This document shows positions 24,434 through 32,647 of a stretch of DNA of 64,000 nucleotides, one piece after another. Numbering within the stretch: position 1 is the stretch's first letter; each line of letters starts with the position of its first letter. The notes under the pieces were generated by a model. It was given only the letters and a program-made list of their open reading frames with translations. It was not told where the DNA came from and did not search any database. Both the position numbers and the translations under genes were made by a program. Source of the DNA: Massilia pinisoli (GTDB lineage Bacteria; Pseudomonadota; Gammaproteobacteria; Burkholderiales; Burkholderiaceae_D); assembly GCF_024753285.1 (NCBI RefSeq), contig NZ_JANUGW010000016.1, positions 95,690-159,689 on the forward strand. Direction: 5' to 3'.

Positions 24434-25012
24434 ATGAAAGATGACTCCTCCGTCAACGGGCGTATCGCCCAACAAGTGCGCCTGCTGCGCAGCGAGCGCG
24501 GCCTGTCGCTGGACGCGCTGTCGAACCAGTGCGGCGTCAGCCGGTCGATGCTGTCGCTGATCGAGCGTGGCGAAACGAGCCCGACTGCCGTCGTGCTGGA
24601 CAAGCTCGCAGCCGGCCTCGGCGTGCCGCTCGCGTCGCTGTTCGACGACCCCGCATCCAAGACCGAACCCGTCGCGCGTTTCGCCGACCAGGTCGTGTGG
24701 CAGGACCCGCATTCGGGCTATCTGCGGCGCAATGTCTCGCCAGAAGGCTTCCAATCGCCGACGCGTATCGTCGACGTCACGTTTCCGCCGCATGCGCGCG
24801 TGACGTACGAGGCGGGCGCACGCACGCCCGCCGTGCTGCAGCAGATCTGGATCCTCGAAGGCCGGATGGAGGTGACGTACGGCGCCGAGTCGTACCTGCT
24901 GGAGACAGGCGACTGCCTCGCGGTGCCCCTCGACGCACCGAATTCCTTCCACAACCCCGGGGACGTGCCGGCACGGTACGCCGTCGTCCTCACCACACTC
25001 GCCAGGAGCTGA
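24434..25012 (+). CDS. XRE-family regulator with C-terminal cupin domain
   Basis: A 192-residue transcription factor: an N-terminal lambda-repressor-like HTH (LRSERGLSLDALSNQCGVSR, then MLSLIERGETSPTAVVLDKL) and a C-terminal cupin-2 barrel (QQIWILEGRMEVTYGAESYL, then ETGDCLAVPLDAPNSFHNPG) expected to bind a small ligand. This layout is common in regulators of amine, amino-acid or detoxification genes. ATG 24434 has no ribosome site of its own except the GGAG within the operator dyad, and the transcript may be nearly leaderless. The GNAT gene follows after two bases and is the likely co-regulated effector. Confidence 0.88.
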   Translation: MKDDSSVNGRIAQQVRLLRSERGLSLDALSNQCGVSRSMLSLIERGETSPTAVVLDKLAAGLGVPLASLFDDPASKTEPVARFADQVVWQDPHSGYLRRNVSPEGFQSPTRIVDVTFPPHARVTYEAGARTPAVLQQIWILEGRMEVTYGAESYLLETGDCLAVPLDAPNSFHNPGDVPARYAVVLTTLARS

Positions 25013-25014
25013 TC

Positions 25015-25539
25015 ATGAGTTGTCGCGTACGTCGTCTGTCGAACCTGACCGATCCGGACATCGAAGGGCTCGCCGCCGTGCTGTTCGACTGCGTCGAGGG
25101 AGGCGCATCCGTCGGGTTCATGCATCCGTTCACGTTGAGCCAGGCGCTCGCGTGGTGGCGCGGGCTCGCTGCCGACGTCGAGGCCGGACGGCGCGTGCTG
25201 CTCGTGGCCGAGGACGAGTACGGCATCGTCGGCACCGTCCACCTCGTGCTGGCGATGCCGGACAACCAGCCGCATCGGGCCGATTTGTGCAAGATGCTCG
25301 TGATGCGCCGCGCGCGCAAGCAGGGTGTCGGCGCGGCGCTGATGGACGCGGCGGAGCGCGAGGCGCGCGCTTCCGGCAAGACGTTGCTCGTGCTCGATAC
25401 GGCCAGCCAGGATGCCGAGCGGTTGTACGCGCGCATGGGGTGGACGCGGCTGGGTGTCGTGCCGGGGTTTGCGTTGTTGCCGGAGGGCGGATTGTGTCAT
25501 ACGACGTATTTTTATCGTGAGCTGACGATCGCCGGATAG
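25015..25539 (+). CDS. GNAT-family N-acetyltransferase
   Basis: A 174-residue acetyl-CoA-dependent acyltransferase. The acetyl-CoA-binding loop is VMRRARKQGVGAALMDAAER (Q/RxxGxG/A type), preceded by the beta-4 strand LCKMLV and followed by LLVLDTASQDAERLYARMGW, a typical GNAT C-terminal half. The substrate is unknown. It is coupled to the XRE-cupin regulator (AGGAG within that gene's end, ATG 25015 two bases after its stop), suggesting that the regulator controls acetylation of the molecule it senses. Confidence 0.9.
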   Translation: MSCRVRRLSNLTDPDIEGLAAVLFDCVEGGASVGFMHPFTLSQALAWWRGLAADVEAGRRVLLVAEDEYGIVGTVHLVLAMPDNQPHRADLCKMLVMRRARKQGVGAALMDAAEREARASGKTLLVLDTASQDAERLYARMGWTRLGVVPGFALLPEGGLCHTTYFYRELTIAG

Positions 25540-25820
25540 CTCGACGGTGAAGCGGTGATCGATCAGGCGGAACCTCGCTGCCCGATTGTAGTCGCCGATA
25601 TGTGCAAGGCTGATATTGAGCAAAAATGCGACATTTTAGTTCTTTCTGGAAATACATTTATGTTTCCCTTGGGAATCAATGTAAAATGTAAGCCGATTTT
25701 GGCGGGCTGACTGGAGGTGCGCCGCGGCCGTCGTGGAGAGCGCCGGTCCCGCCAAAGACTATCTAACGGTATCGTGCGGTCTTGCGCCGGCGACGCCCCT
25801 CTGGATAAGAAGGTCGCTGA
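25540..25820 (+). other. AT-rich upstream region of the GGDEF-EAL gene
   Basis: This 281-base gap has an AT-rich core (25610-25700) unlike its surroundings. A TAAAAT -10-like box lies at 25682-25687 with no good -35. The GTG start at 25821 follows AAGG at suitable spacing. I see no gene or terminator in the gap. Confidence 0.4.
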
Positions 25821-28800
25821 GTGAGCTCCAAATCGATCGCCCTGCCGCTGCGCGTTTTTCACAGACTTCCGTTGCCTGGACAACTCGTCCTGATAGCGGC
25901 AGTTATCTTGCCTTGCCTATGGGCTCTCGTGATAGTGTCGTTACACGGTACATATGAGAAAACTTTGGCGGAGGCCGCCGAGGACAGCAATAACATCGCG
26001 CGTCTGTTCGCGGAAGAAGTCAATTCTTCCATCAATGCGATCGACCTGACGGTGATCGACCTGCGCGAACGTTGGCTCGACGCCCCGGACAGGTTTGATG
26101 ACTATGTCCACAAGCGTCAGGCAATTCTCGAAAGACCTGTGGCATTTCAGGTAAGTATCATCGACGCCGCGGGGCATCTGGCGTATTCGAGCGTGGACCG
26201 CTCCGCGCCGAGGCTCGATTTAAGCGACCGCGAGCACTTTCGCACCCATCTTGGCGGAATCGACAAACTGTTCGTCAGCCGCCCGGTCAAGGGCCGGGTG
26301 TCCGGACGGGGAAGTGTCCAGTTTACCCGTCCATTGCTTGCCGCCGGGAATCGTTTCGCCGGCGTGATCGTGTTGTCGGTGGCCCCGGAATACTTCACCC
26401 GGTTTTCGGGGAAGCTTCAACTTGGCCAGCACGGGACGGTCGCCCTTGTTCGCGAGGACGGCATCTTCGTCGCGCGCGAGCCGGCAGTGTCGTCCGAGCC
26501 GCCCAACATGTTGCGGACGATGCCGGACTTTGGCGCGATAGGCACGGAAACACTGATGTATTCGCGTGCCTCGCAGATCGACGGTGTCGTTCGGCTCTAC
26601 GCCTGGCGCGTATTGCCGCTGAAGGCCCTGGGGGTGGCGGTCGGCCGCAGCCGTGATGAAATTCTCGAACCCTATATCCGGCAACGGAATCTGGTGTTGA
26701 CCGGTGCATATGGGCTGTCCATTCTGATTGTCCTGGTCAGCTATAGTGTGCTGACCGGACTGCGCGACCGTGCCCGCGCCCGCGTCGCTCTCGAGGAAAG
26801 CGAGTTTCGCTGGAAATACGCGCTCGAAGGCGCGGGCGATGGCGTCTGGGATTGGGATGGTCGGACCGATACGGTGTACTTTTCTCACCGCTGGCGTGAG
26901 ATGCTTGGCTATGACGACGACGAGATCCGGACCGGGAAACAGTGGGAAAACCTGATCCATCCGGAGGACCGTGGACGGGTTCTCGACGCGACCGCCAAAT
27001 TGATCGCCGGGCTGATGCCGACATTGGCGATGGAATATCGCATGCGGGCGAAGGACGGGAGCTGGCGCTGGATCTTCAGTCGCGGCATGGTCATCGGTAC
27101 CGATGCGGATGGACAGGCAGTGCGGGTGATCGGCACCCATACCGACCTGACGGACCGTAAGCTGCAGGAAGAGGCGCTTCATCAGGTGGAGCAGATGCAC
27201 GCCGCGCAGGCCCTGTTTCAAAGCGAACAGCGTTTCCACCAGCTTGCCGATGCAATGCCGCAAATCGTATGGACGGCCAACGCCGACGGCGGTATCGATT
27301 ACGCCAACAGTTGGGTGCGTGCCTACACTGGTCTGGTCGACGACATCAATGCTGAGAACTGGGTCACGATACTGCACCCGGATGACGTTGCTCAGACGCT
27401 GTCCATCTGGGAGGCCGCGGTTCGCTCGGGCACTATCTTCGAGACCGAATATCGCGTATTCCGTAGCGCCGACGGGAGCTATCGCTGGCATCAGGCGCGT
27501 GCCATACCGATCCGGGACGAATACGGCACGATCGTAAAATGGTACGGCACCACCACCGACAATCACGACACGCGGTTGGCGAATGACGAAATCCGCAGGT
27601 TGGCCCACCGTCTCGGCACGACGCTCGAAAGCATCACGGAAGCGTTCCTTACAGTCGATCTGGACTGGAAATTCACGTATGTCAACAAGGAAACCGAGCG
27701 CCTGCTTGAGCGTGATCGTGCGCAATTGCTTGGATGCGTCTTATGGGACGAATATCCGGATCTCGTCGGCGGGATCGCCAATACCGAATTCCGGAGAGCC
27801 ATCCGTGAACACTGTACCGTCGAGTTTGATATTTACTTCCCGCCACTGAATCGATGGTTCAAGGTTCGCGCGTATCCGTCATCGGAAGGGCTTGCGGTAT
27901 ATTGCCGCGATATCAGCGCAAGCCGGCGCCTGCAGACGTTCAAGAACGAGCAGATGAAATTGCTGGAACGGATGGCACTGGGTGCGCCGTTGCCCGAGCT
28001 CCTGGAACTGGCGACCAGGATCGTCGAATCGTCCGGGCATGCCATGCAATGTGCCGTGATGTTGCTGGGCGCGGACGGTGCCGCCTTCGAAAGCGTGGTC
28101 GCGCCAAGTCTTCCGGCTCCGTTACGCGGCATCCTGGAAGAATTCGATGTTGACGCGGTATTGCCGCCCGATCGGCGCGCACGGCTGCAAGCAGGGCCGG
28201 TGTTCGTCGCCGACGTGGGGGACGATCCGAGCTGGACTGGTGCGCACGATTCCGCTGCACGCCATGGGGACCGCGCGTGCTGGTGGTATGCGATTCGCTC
28301 TGGTCAAGATCGGTTGCTCGGTACACTCGCGGTGTTCACGGCAACCGGACGTGTGCCCGATCAAGGCGAAATGGAGATTCTTGGTCTGTGCGTCCACACG
28401 GTAAGCATCGCGGTGGAACGACTTCACATTGAACGCAAGGCCCGCGCAAGCGAGGACCTGCTCGAATATCAGTCGAATTACGACACCCTGACGGGACTTG
28501 CCAACCGTAATTTGCTTTGCGAAAGGACGAGTCAGACGATGGCGCGCGCCATGGGCCGGGGCGAGCAGGCCTGGCTTGTCTGTATCGATCTCGACCGCTT
28601 CGCCGTGGTCAACGAAACGCTGGGCCACGAAGCCGGCGACCTGGTCCTGCAAGAGACAGCGGCCCGCTTGAGGGCGGCATTGGGGCCGAACGATACGGCC
28701 GCGCGGACCGGTGGCGATGAATTTGTGCTGGTGCTGGCCGACGTACCCGACGAGCACGCCGCGATCCATGCAGTCCAGCGTATCATGGCCACCCTGGGCG

Positions 28801-30182
28801 AACCGATCAACGTAGGCGAGCATGTGCATTTCCTGAGCTGCACGTCCGGGTTATCGGTATTCCCGGCTGACGGCGATACGGCGAACGCGTTGATCAAGAA
28901 TGCCCACATCGCGATGCAGCGCGCCAAGGAAGCGGGCGGTGGTGAGTTACAGTTTTATACGGCGTCGATGAAAGCGCGCGCGATGGAACGCCTGCGACTC
29001 GAGGGCGACCTGCGGCATGCCGTCCAGCAGGGCGAATTGCTGTTGCATTATCAGCCGCAAGTCGACGTGCGCACCGGGCGGATCGTCGGCGTGGAAGCCC
29101 TGCTGCGATGGGCGCATCCCGAGCTCGGCATGATTCCGCCCGACCGGTTCATCGACCTGGCGGAACAAACCGGGCAGATCGTCCCGATTGGCACGTGGGT
29201 ATTGCGGACCGCGTGCGCGGACGCCAAGCGTTGGCATAGCGCCGGCTGGGACGGCCTGCGTGTCGGTGTCAATCTGTCGGGCAAGCAGTTCTACCAGCCG
29301 GATCTGATCGAGGTCGTGACAGGGGTCCTGGCGGAATCAGGGCTCGCCGCACGCTACCTGGACATCGAGTTGACGGAGGGCCTGGTGATGACCGACATCG
29401 ACCAGGCACTCGCCACGATGAATGCGCTGAAGGGGCTCGGCGTACAGCTGTCACTGGACGACTTCGGCACCGGCTACTCCAGCCTGTCGTATCTGAAACG
29501 CTTCCCGATCGATGTGCTGAAGATCGACAAGTCATTCGTCAGGGACGTCACCACCGATCCGGACGCGGCGGCAATCGCGCGGTCCATCATTTCGCTTGCC
29601 CAAAGCCTGCAATTGCAAGTCATCGCGGAAGGCGTGGAAACCCAGGAGCAGCTGAGCTATCTGACGACCTACCGTTGTGATCAGATCCAGGGCTACTATT
29701 TCAGCCGTCCGGTACCGGCTGCGGAATTCGAACAATTGCTGAGCGAGGAGCGTGTGCTGCCTGCGGCGCGTCCTGACGAACAGGTGCGGACGGTGCTGCT
29801 CGTTGACGACGACCCTAGCGTCAGCGCGGCATTGCGCCGACTTCTGCGCCGCCAGGGCTATCGGGTCTTGCACGCGGAAAGCGGAGAGGAAGGGTTGAGC
29901 TTGCTTGCCTTGAACGACGTCCAGGTTGTCATCTCCGACCAGCGCATGCCCGGCATGATGGGCATCGAATTCCTGTCACGCGTCAAGCAGATACACCCGC
30001 AGATTATCCGGATCATGTTGTCGGGCTACACGGCGGTCGACGCGATCATCGAAGCGACCAATAGCGGTGCCGTGTTCCGGTTCCACACGAAACCTTGGGA
30101 CGACGAGGCCTTGTGCGCGAGTATCGCCGACGCATTCCGTTATCACTGGTTGATGCGCAATGTGGAAACTGCGTTGACGTGA
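25821..30182 (+). CDS. Membrane sensor with Cache-PAS-PAS-PAS-GAF-GGDEF-EAL-receiver architecture
   Basis: A 1453-residue cyclic-di-GMP signalling protein. Transmembrane helices at about 20-40 and 290-313 flank a periplasmic Cache-like sensor. Three PAS-type domains (about 325-445, 465-590 and 600-700) and a GAF-like segment (about 720-870) follow. The GGDEF domain is intact (GGDEF near 964), but the inhibitory I-site is degenerate (GPND instead of RxxD). The EAL domain keeps its catalytic set (EALLR near 1092, NLSGKQF, ELTEGLV, LDDFGTGYSS, AEGVETQEQ). A receiver domain ends the protein (VDDDPS, acceptor in ISDQRMPGMMG near 1371, TKPWDD). Both synthesis and hydrolysis are possible. GTG start. 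No cognate kinase is adjacent. Confidence 0.92.
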   Translation: MSSKSIALPLRVFHRLPLPGQLVLIAAVILPCLWALVIVSLHGTYEKTLAEAAEDSNNIARLFAEEVNSSINAIDLTVIDLRERWLDAPDRFDDYVHKRQAILERPVAFQVSIIDAAGHLAYSSVDRSAPRLDLSDREHFRTHLGGIDKLFVSRPVKGRVSGRGSVQFTRPLLAAGNRFAGVIVLSVAPEYFTRFSGKLQLGQHGTVALVREDGIFVAREPAVSSEPPNMLRTMPDFGAIGTETLMYSRASQIDGVVRLYAWRVLPLKALGVAVGRSRDEILEPYIRQRNLVLTGAYGLSILIVLVSYSVLTGLRDRARARVALEESEFRWKYALEGAGDGVWDWDGRTDTVYFSHRWREMLGYDDDEIRTGKQWENLIHPEDRGRVLDATAKLIAGLMPTLAMEYRMRAKDGSWRWIFSRGMVIGTDADGQAVRVIGTHTDLTDRKLQEEALHQVEQMHAAQALFQSEQRFHQLADAMPQIVWTANADGGIDYANSWVRAYTGLVDDINAENWVTILHPDDVAQTLSIWEAAVRSGTIFETEYRVFRSADGSYRWHQARAIPIRDEYGTIVKWYGTTTDNHDTRLANDEIRRLAHRLGTTLESITEAFLTVDLDWKFTYVNKETERLLERDRAQLLGCVLWDEYPDLVGGIANTEFRRAIREHCTVEFDIYFPPLNRWFKVRAYPSSEGLAVYCRDISASRRLQTFKNEQMKLLERMALGAPLPELLELATRIVESSGHAMQCAVMLLGADGAAFESVVAPSLPAPLRGILEEFDVDAVLPPDRRARLQAGPVFVADVGDDPSWTGAHDSAARHGDRACWWYAIRSGQDRLLGTLAVFTATGRVPDQGEMEILGLCVHTVSIAVERLHIERKARASEDLLEYQSNYDTLTGLANRNLLCERTSQTMARAMGRGEQAWLVCIDLDRFAVVNETLGHEAGDLVLQETAARLRAALGPNDTAARTGGDEFVLVLADVPDEHAAIHAVQRIMATLGEPINVGEHVHFLSCTSGLSVFPADGDTANALIKNAHIAMQRAKEAGGGELQFYTASMKARAMERLRLEGDLRHAVQQGELLLHYQPQVDVRTGRIVGVEALLRWAHPELGMIPPDRFIDLAEQTGQIVPIGTWVLRTACADAKRWHSAGWDGLRVGVNLSGKQFYQPDLIEVVTGVLAESGLAARYLDIELTEGLVMTDIDQALATMNALKGLGVQLSLDDFGTGYSSLSYLKRFPIDVLKIDKSFVRDVTTDPDAAAIARSIISLAQSLQLQVIAEGVETQEQLSYLTTYRCDQIQGYYFSRPVPAAEFEQLLSEERVLPAARPDEQVRTVLLVDDDPSVSAALRRLLRRQGYRVLHAESGEEGLSLLALNDVQVVISDQRMPGMMGIEFLSRVKQIHPQIIRIMLSGYTAVDAIIEATNSGAVFRFHTKPWDDEALCASIADAFRYHWLMRNVETALT

Positions 30183-30224
30183 ACGGGCCAGTATCGCGTC
30201 TGCCCGCATGCGTAATCGTACAAA

Positions 30225-30264
30225 ACAAAGCCCCGCCGGCTTGCGCCGGCAGGGCTTTGTTTTT
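30225..30264 (+). terminator. Rho-independent terminator of the GGDEF-EAL gene
   Basis: Stem ACAAAGCCC/GGGCTTTGT plus GCCGGC/GCCGGC with a TTGC loop (30225-30260) and a T-run to 30264. Sequence and loop closely resemble the ssrA terminator 230 bases downstream. Confidence 0.85.
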
Positions 30265-30285
30265 ACATATTGGTGGAGGTCAAGG
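30225..30285 (-). repeat. Direct partial copy of the ssrA 3' end and terminator
   Basis: The order hairpin with TTGC loop, T-rich stretch, then TTGGTGGAGGTCAAGG parallels the real ssrA border (hairpin, then CTGGTGGAGGCGGAGG at 30500-30515), in the same orientation but diverged. It looks like a decayed duplicate of the tmRNA 3' end. Confidence 0.5.
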
Positions 30286-30324
30286 CAAAAAACGCCGCGC
30301 GATTTTCCTTGAACGGGCGAATCG

Positions 30325-30358
30325 GAGCGGCCTTGCGCCTGCATGCGCAAGGCCGCTC
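30325..30358. repeat. Perfect 14-bp inverted repeat
   Basis: GAGCGGCCTTGCGC (30325-30338) and GCGCAAGGCCGCTC (30345-30358) form a perfect stem with a 6-base loop between the ssrA fossil copies. No T-run follows on either strand. Its role is unknown. Confidence 0.7.
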
Positions 30359-30405
30359 GCCGGCTCGCTGCTGCGCAGCTCGAAACCCCGGCTCGCCCCT
30401 CGTCC

Positions 30406-30455
30406 GTGCAGGACGAGGATTCGATTCCACGGTCTGCAAGAGAGGTATTCAAAAA
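30406..30455 (+). repeat. Inverted degenerate copy of the ssrA 3' end
   Basis: On the plus strand GGACGAGGATTCGATTCC, 14-15 unrelated bases, then GTATTCAAAA reproduces the ssrA T-arm and downstream flank (GGACGAGGGTTCGATTCC ... GTATTCAAAA on the minus strand). The copy faces the real gene and shares its terminator hairpin. The T-stem is broken, so it cannot be a functional tRNA-like domain. Confidence 0.65.
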
Positions 30456-30489
30456 CAAAGCCCGGCTCGCTTGCGCGAGCCGGGCTTTG
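30451..30489 (-). terminator. Rho-independent terminator of ssrA
   Basis: Perfect 15-bp stem CAAAGCCCGGCTCGC/GCGAGCCGGGCTTTG (30456-30489) with a 4-base loop; on the minus strand TTTTT follows at 30455-30451. It begins 12 bases past the tmRNA CCA end. Confidence 0.92.
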
Positions 30490-30500
30490 ATTTTGAATAC

Positions 30501-30859
30501 TGGTGGAGGCGGAGGGAATCGAACCCTCGTCCGCAAGCACTCTACAGACAGTTCTACATACTTAGCACTGTCAATTAATTTAACTTAGACGACGGGGACG
30601 TGCACCCTTCGACCAAGCGAGTTACCTAAAATTTCGGAAGCAACCAAGTAACCCGGTTGAGTCCTAGCCTCTGTAAATGACTCTACTTGCCTTGCGGCAC
30701 ACCCCAGAGGCGAGGTGGTGTAGAGCTAGCAGCGATTAGGCTGCGAGTGCGTACGAGTTATCGTTTGCAGTTATTGATTTCTGGATGTATTTACGAGGTA
30801 ACCAGTCCTCGGTATGCCCTGTTCTGCTTTGCAACCCACGTCGAAACCAGGTCGCCCCC
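30501..30859 (-). ncRNA. ssrA: Transfer-messenger RNA (tmRNA)
   Basis: One-piece tmRNA of 359 nt that rescues stalled ribosomes by tagging the nascent chain. The 5' end GGGGGCG pairs with CGCCTCC before the encoded CCA (30503-30501). The D-loop/early region GACCTGGTTTCGACG and the T-arm GAGGGTTCGATTCCCTC are canonical. The tag reading frame at 30768-30736 starts at the GCA resume codon and encodes ANDNSYALAA then TAA. A TACAAT -10 element lies at 30879-30874 on the minus strand, giving a short 5' leader for RNase P to remove. It needs SmpB, which is not in the window. Confidence 0.97.
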
Positions 30860-30873
30860 AGATAGAGACGTTC

Positions 30874-30879
30874 ATTGTA
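30874..30879 (-). promoter_or_regulatory. -10 element of the ssrA promoter
   Basis: TACAAT on the minus strand, 14 bases before the mature tmRNA 5' end. No strong -35 is seen at 16-18 bases upstream. Confidence 0.5.
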
Positions 30880-30963
30880 CCGCAATCGACCCATGAACGG
30901 AGAGCCAGGATGCGCCCTCACACCCGATATGGGTGCGAGGTGCGGAGAATCAAGCTCTGTCGA

Positions 30964-31584
30964 TCAACGGCCCTGGTTCTGGCTCTGGTTGGCGATCTGG
31001 TTGCCCAGCATGCCGCCGCCGATCATGCCGGCCACCGTTGCCAGCTTGCGGCCGTTGCCGCTGCCGACCTGGTTGCCGAGGAGGCCGCCCACGACGGCGC
31101 CCGTGCCGATCGCGACGTAGTTCGGCTGCGGTGCCGGACGCTGTGCCGGTTCGCGATAGGCCGGTTCACGGTACGACGGCGACTCGTTCTGTGCGTAGCT
31201 CGTGTTCGCGTGGTGCACGGTGTGATGCACCGGTTTCGCAGGCACTTCCTTGATCACGGTTTCCTTGATCACGACCGGGGCCGGCTGGGCGCTGGCGACG
31301 GCCGGCTGGGCGTACGCGCCGGTTGCCGGCTGGGCATACGCGGCTTGCTGCGGCTGCGTGCCTTGCGGCGCTTCGGCGGCCATCGGCAGGGCCGGTGCGG
31401 CGGTCGGGGCGCCGGCGTAGGCCGGGTTCACCTGGGCCGTGTTTGCGCCCGCCTCAGGTGCGCTGTGCGAGCTCGGCAGGAGGCCGGTGATCGCGGCGGT
31501 GCCCGCCAGGCTGACGACGATGACGGACACTGCGGCAGCTGCCGTCAGCGGGTGGATGCGGGAAGTGGTCTTGGTCGTTTCCAT
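30964..31584 (-). CDS. Glycine-zipper 2TM-domain envelope protein
   Basis: A 206-residue protein with an N-terminal signal-anchor (PLTAAAAVSVIVVSLAGTAA), a Pro/Ala/Gln-rich linker with AYAQPA repeats, a His-rich patch (KPVHHTVHHAN), and a C-terminal glycine-zipper domain: GTGAVVGGLLGNQVGSGNGR, then VAGMIGGGMLGNQIANQ. Such domains (SlyB/YMGG-like) insert in the outer membrane or form multimers and are often envelope-stress responsive. The function of this member is unknown. Start MEGTKT-type ATG at 31584 (METTKTTSR). It is transcribed toward ssrA. Confidence 0.82.
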   Translation of the reverse strand: METTKTTSRIHPLTAAAAVSVIVVSLAGTAAITGLLPSSHSAPEAGANTAQVNPAYAGAPTAAPALPMAAEAPQGTQPQQAAYAQPATGAYAQPAVASAQPAPVVIKETVIKEVPAKPVHHTVHHANTSYAQNESPSYREPAYREPAQRPAPQPNYVAIGTGAVVGGLLGNQVGSGNGRKLATVAGMIGGGMLGNQIANQSQNQGR

Positions 31585-31937
31585 TTGTTTGCTCCTGAGA
31601 CGTTGTTGTCGTATGGCTGTAGATTACTCAGAGGCATTGCGGAGAGATAGACAGTGCACTGTATCAATCGTAAAGATATGTAAGTGGGAAACTTGCCGGC
31701 GTGCGGCAGCGATGACGAGTCCGCCTGGCGGTCTAACCGGCAGAAGCACTGCCGCAGGGGCAGTATGCAACTAACCGACCGGGGGCGCATATGACCACGG
31801 CAAGGCCGCCACGATCAGCGACGCACCGGTCGGCACAGCAGAGAGGTCATGGCTGCCAGCATCAGAACCAAGCCGGCAGCCAATCAAGAGGAAGGAGTCA
31901 TCGCGCCCATGCGCGCGATGCGTGGACCGCAACCGAT
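31585..31937. other. Intergenic region between the glycine-zipper gene and gph
   Basis: 353 bases with no supportable gene. It contains the upstream region of the glycine-zipper gene, including the perfect 12-bp palindrome at 31651-31662. The gph-proximal 150 bases show no clear terminator. Open frames here lack start signals and family resemblance. Confidence 0.6.
31651..31662. promoter_or_regulatory. Perfect 12-bp palindrome, possible operator
   Basis: ACAGTGCACTGT, flanked by near-symmetrical GATAG and ATC, lies 67-78 bases upstream of the glycine-zipper start. A TTGATA on the minus strand abuts it. Operator function is inferred from position and symmetry only. Confidence 0.35.
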
Positions 31938-32636
31938 TCAGGCGGCCGCGCGCGACGCTTCCGCAAGTTCCCGCAGCAACTGCAGCAAGTCGCGCGGCGT
32001 CTCGAGCAGATAATCGGCACCCCAGGTGACGGGGGCGATGGAACCGCAATAGCCCCACGCGCACGCGACGGTGACCATGCCGGCCGCGCGGCCCGCTTCG
32101 ATGTCGCGCAGGTCGTCGCCCACGTACCAGCAGTGCGCCGGGTCGAGCTCCAGGCGGCGCGCCGCTTCCAGCAGCGGGGCAGGGTGCGGTTTCGCGTGCG
32201 GCGTCGTGTCGCCCGAGATCACACAGCCGGCGTGCGCCAGGCCGATCTGCGGCACGAGCGGGTCGGTGAAGCGCGCCGGTTTGTTGGTGACGATGCCCCA
32301 GTTCATGCCGGCCGCCACGATGCCATCTAGCAGGTCGGCGATGCCGTCGAACAAGGTCGTGTGCACGGCCATCGCCGACTGGTAGCGCTCGAACCATTGC
32401 ACGCGCAATTCTTCGTAGCCCTCGTCGCCCGGGGCGAGGCCGAAGGCGGCGCCGATCATGCCGCGCGCGCCAGCCGATGCGGTCGGGCGCAGCAGCGCGT
32501 ACGGCGTGGGCTCCAGGCCGCGCTCCGTGCGCATCCAGTTGACGGCGGCCGCGAGGTCAGGCGCGGTGTCGGCCAGCGTGCCGTCGAGGTCGAACAGGAC
32601 GGCGCGCGGCGCCGGCAGGGCAGAAGAAAAAGTCAT
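31938..32636 (-). CDS. gph: Phosphoglycolate phosphatase (HAD superfamily)
   Basis: A 232-residue HAD hydrolase that removes phosphate from 2-phosphoglycolate formed during DNA repair. HAD motif I is LFDLDGTLADTAPDL, motif II IVTNKPARF, motif III with lysine in HAKPHPAPLLEA, and motif IV YVGDDLRDIEAGRAAGM. Length and cap size match Gph. The ATG at 32636 is used; the frame continues upstream into the ubiG region without resemblance to the family. It lies 11 bases downstream of ubiG on the same strand, the common ubiG-gph arrangement in betaproteobacteria. Confidence 0.93.
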   Translation of the reverse strand: MTFSSALPAPRAVLFDLDGTLADTAPDLAAAVNWMRTERGLEPTPYALLRPTASAGARGMIGAAFGLAPGDEGYEELRVQWFERYQSAMAVHTTLFDGIADLLDGIVAAGMNWGIVTNKPARFTDPLVPQIGLAHAGCVISGDTTPHAKPHPAPLLEAARRLELDPAHCWYVGDDLRDIEAGRAAGMVTVACAWGYCGSIAPVTWGADYLLETPRDLLQLLRELAEASRAAA

Positions 32637-32647
32637 GGGGCGAATAG

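Noticed and set aside
29976..30536. Minus-strand ORF of 186 codons overlapping the ssrA terminator (starts MRTRVRFPPPPP)
   Set aside because: Translation of the tmRNA 3' end and of the opposite strand of the receiver domain; not a gene.
30270..30578. Plus-strand ORF across the ssrA 3' end (contains RRRESNPRPQALYRQ)
   Set aside because: It is antisense to the tmRNA T-arm and its fossil copies; this peptide is a well-known artefact of reading tRNA/tmRNA ends. No ribosome site.
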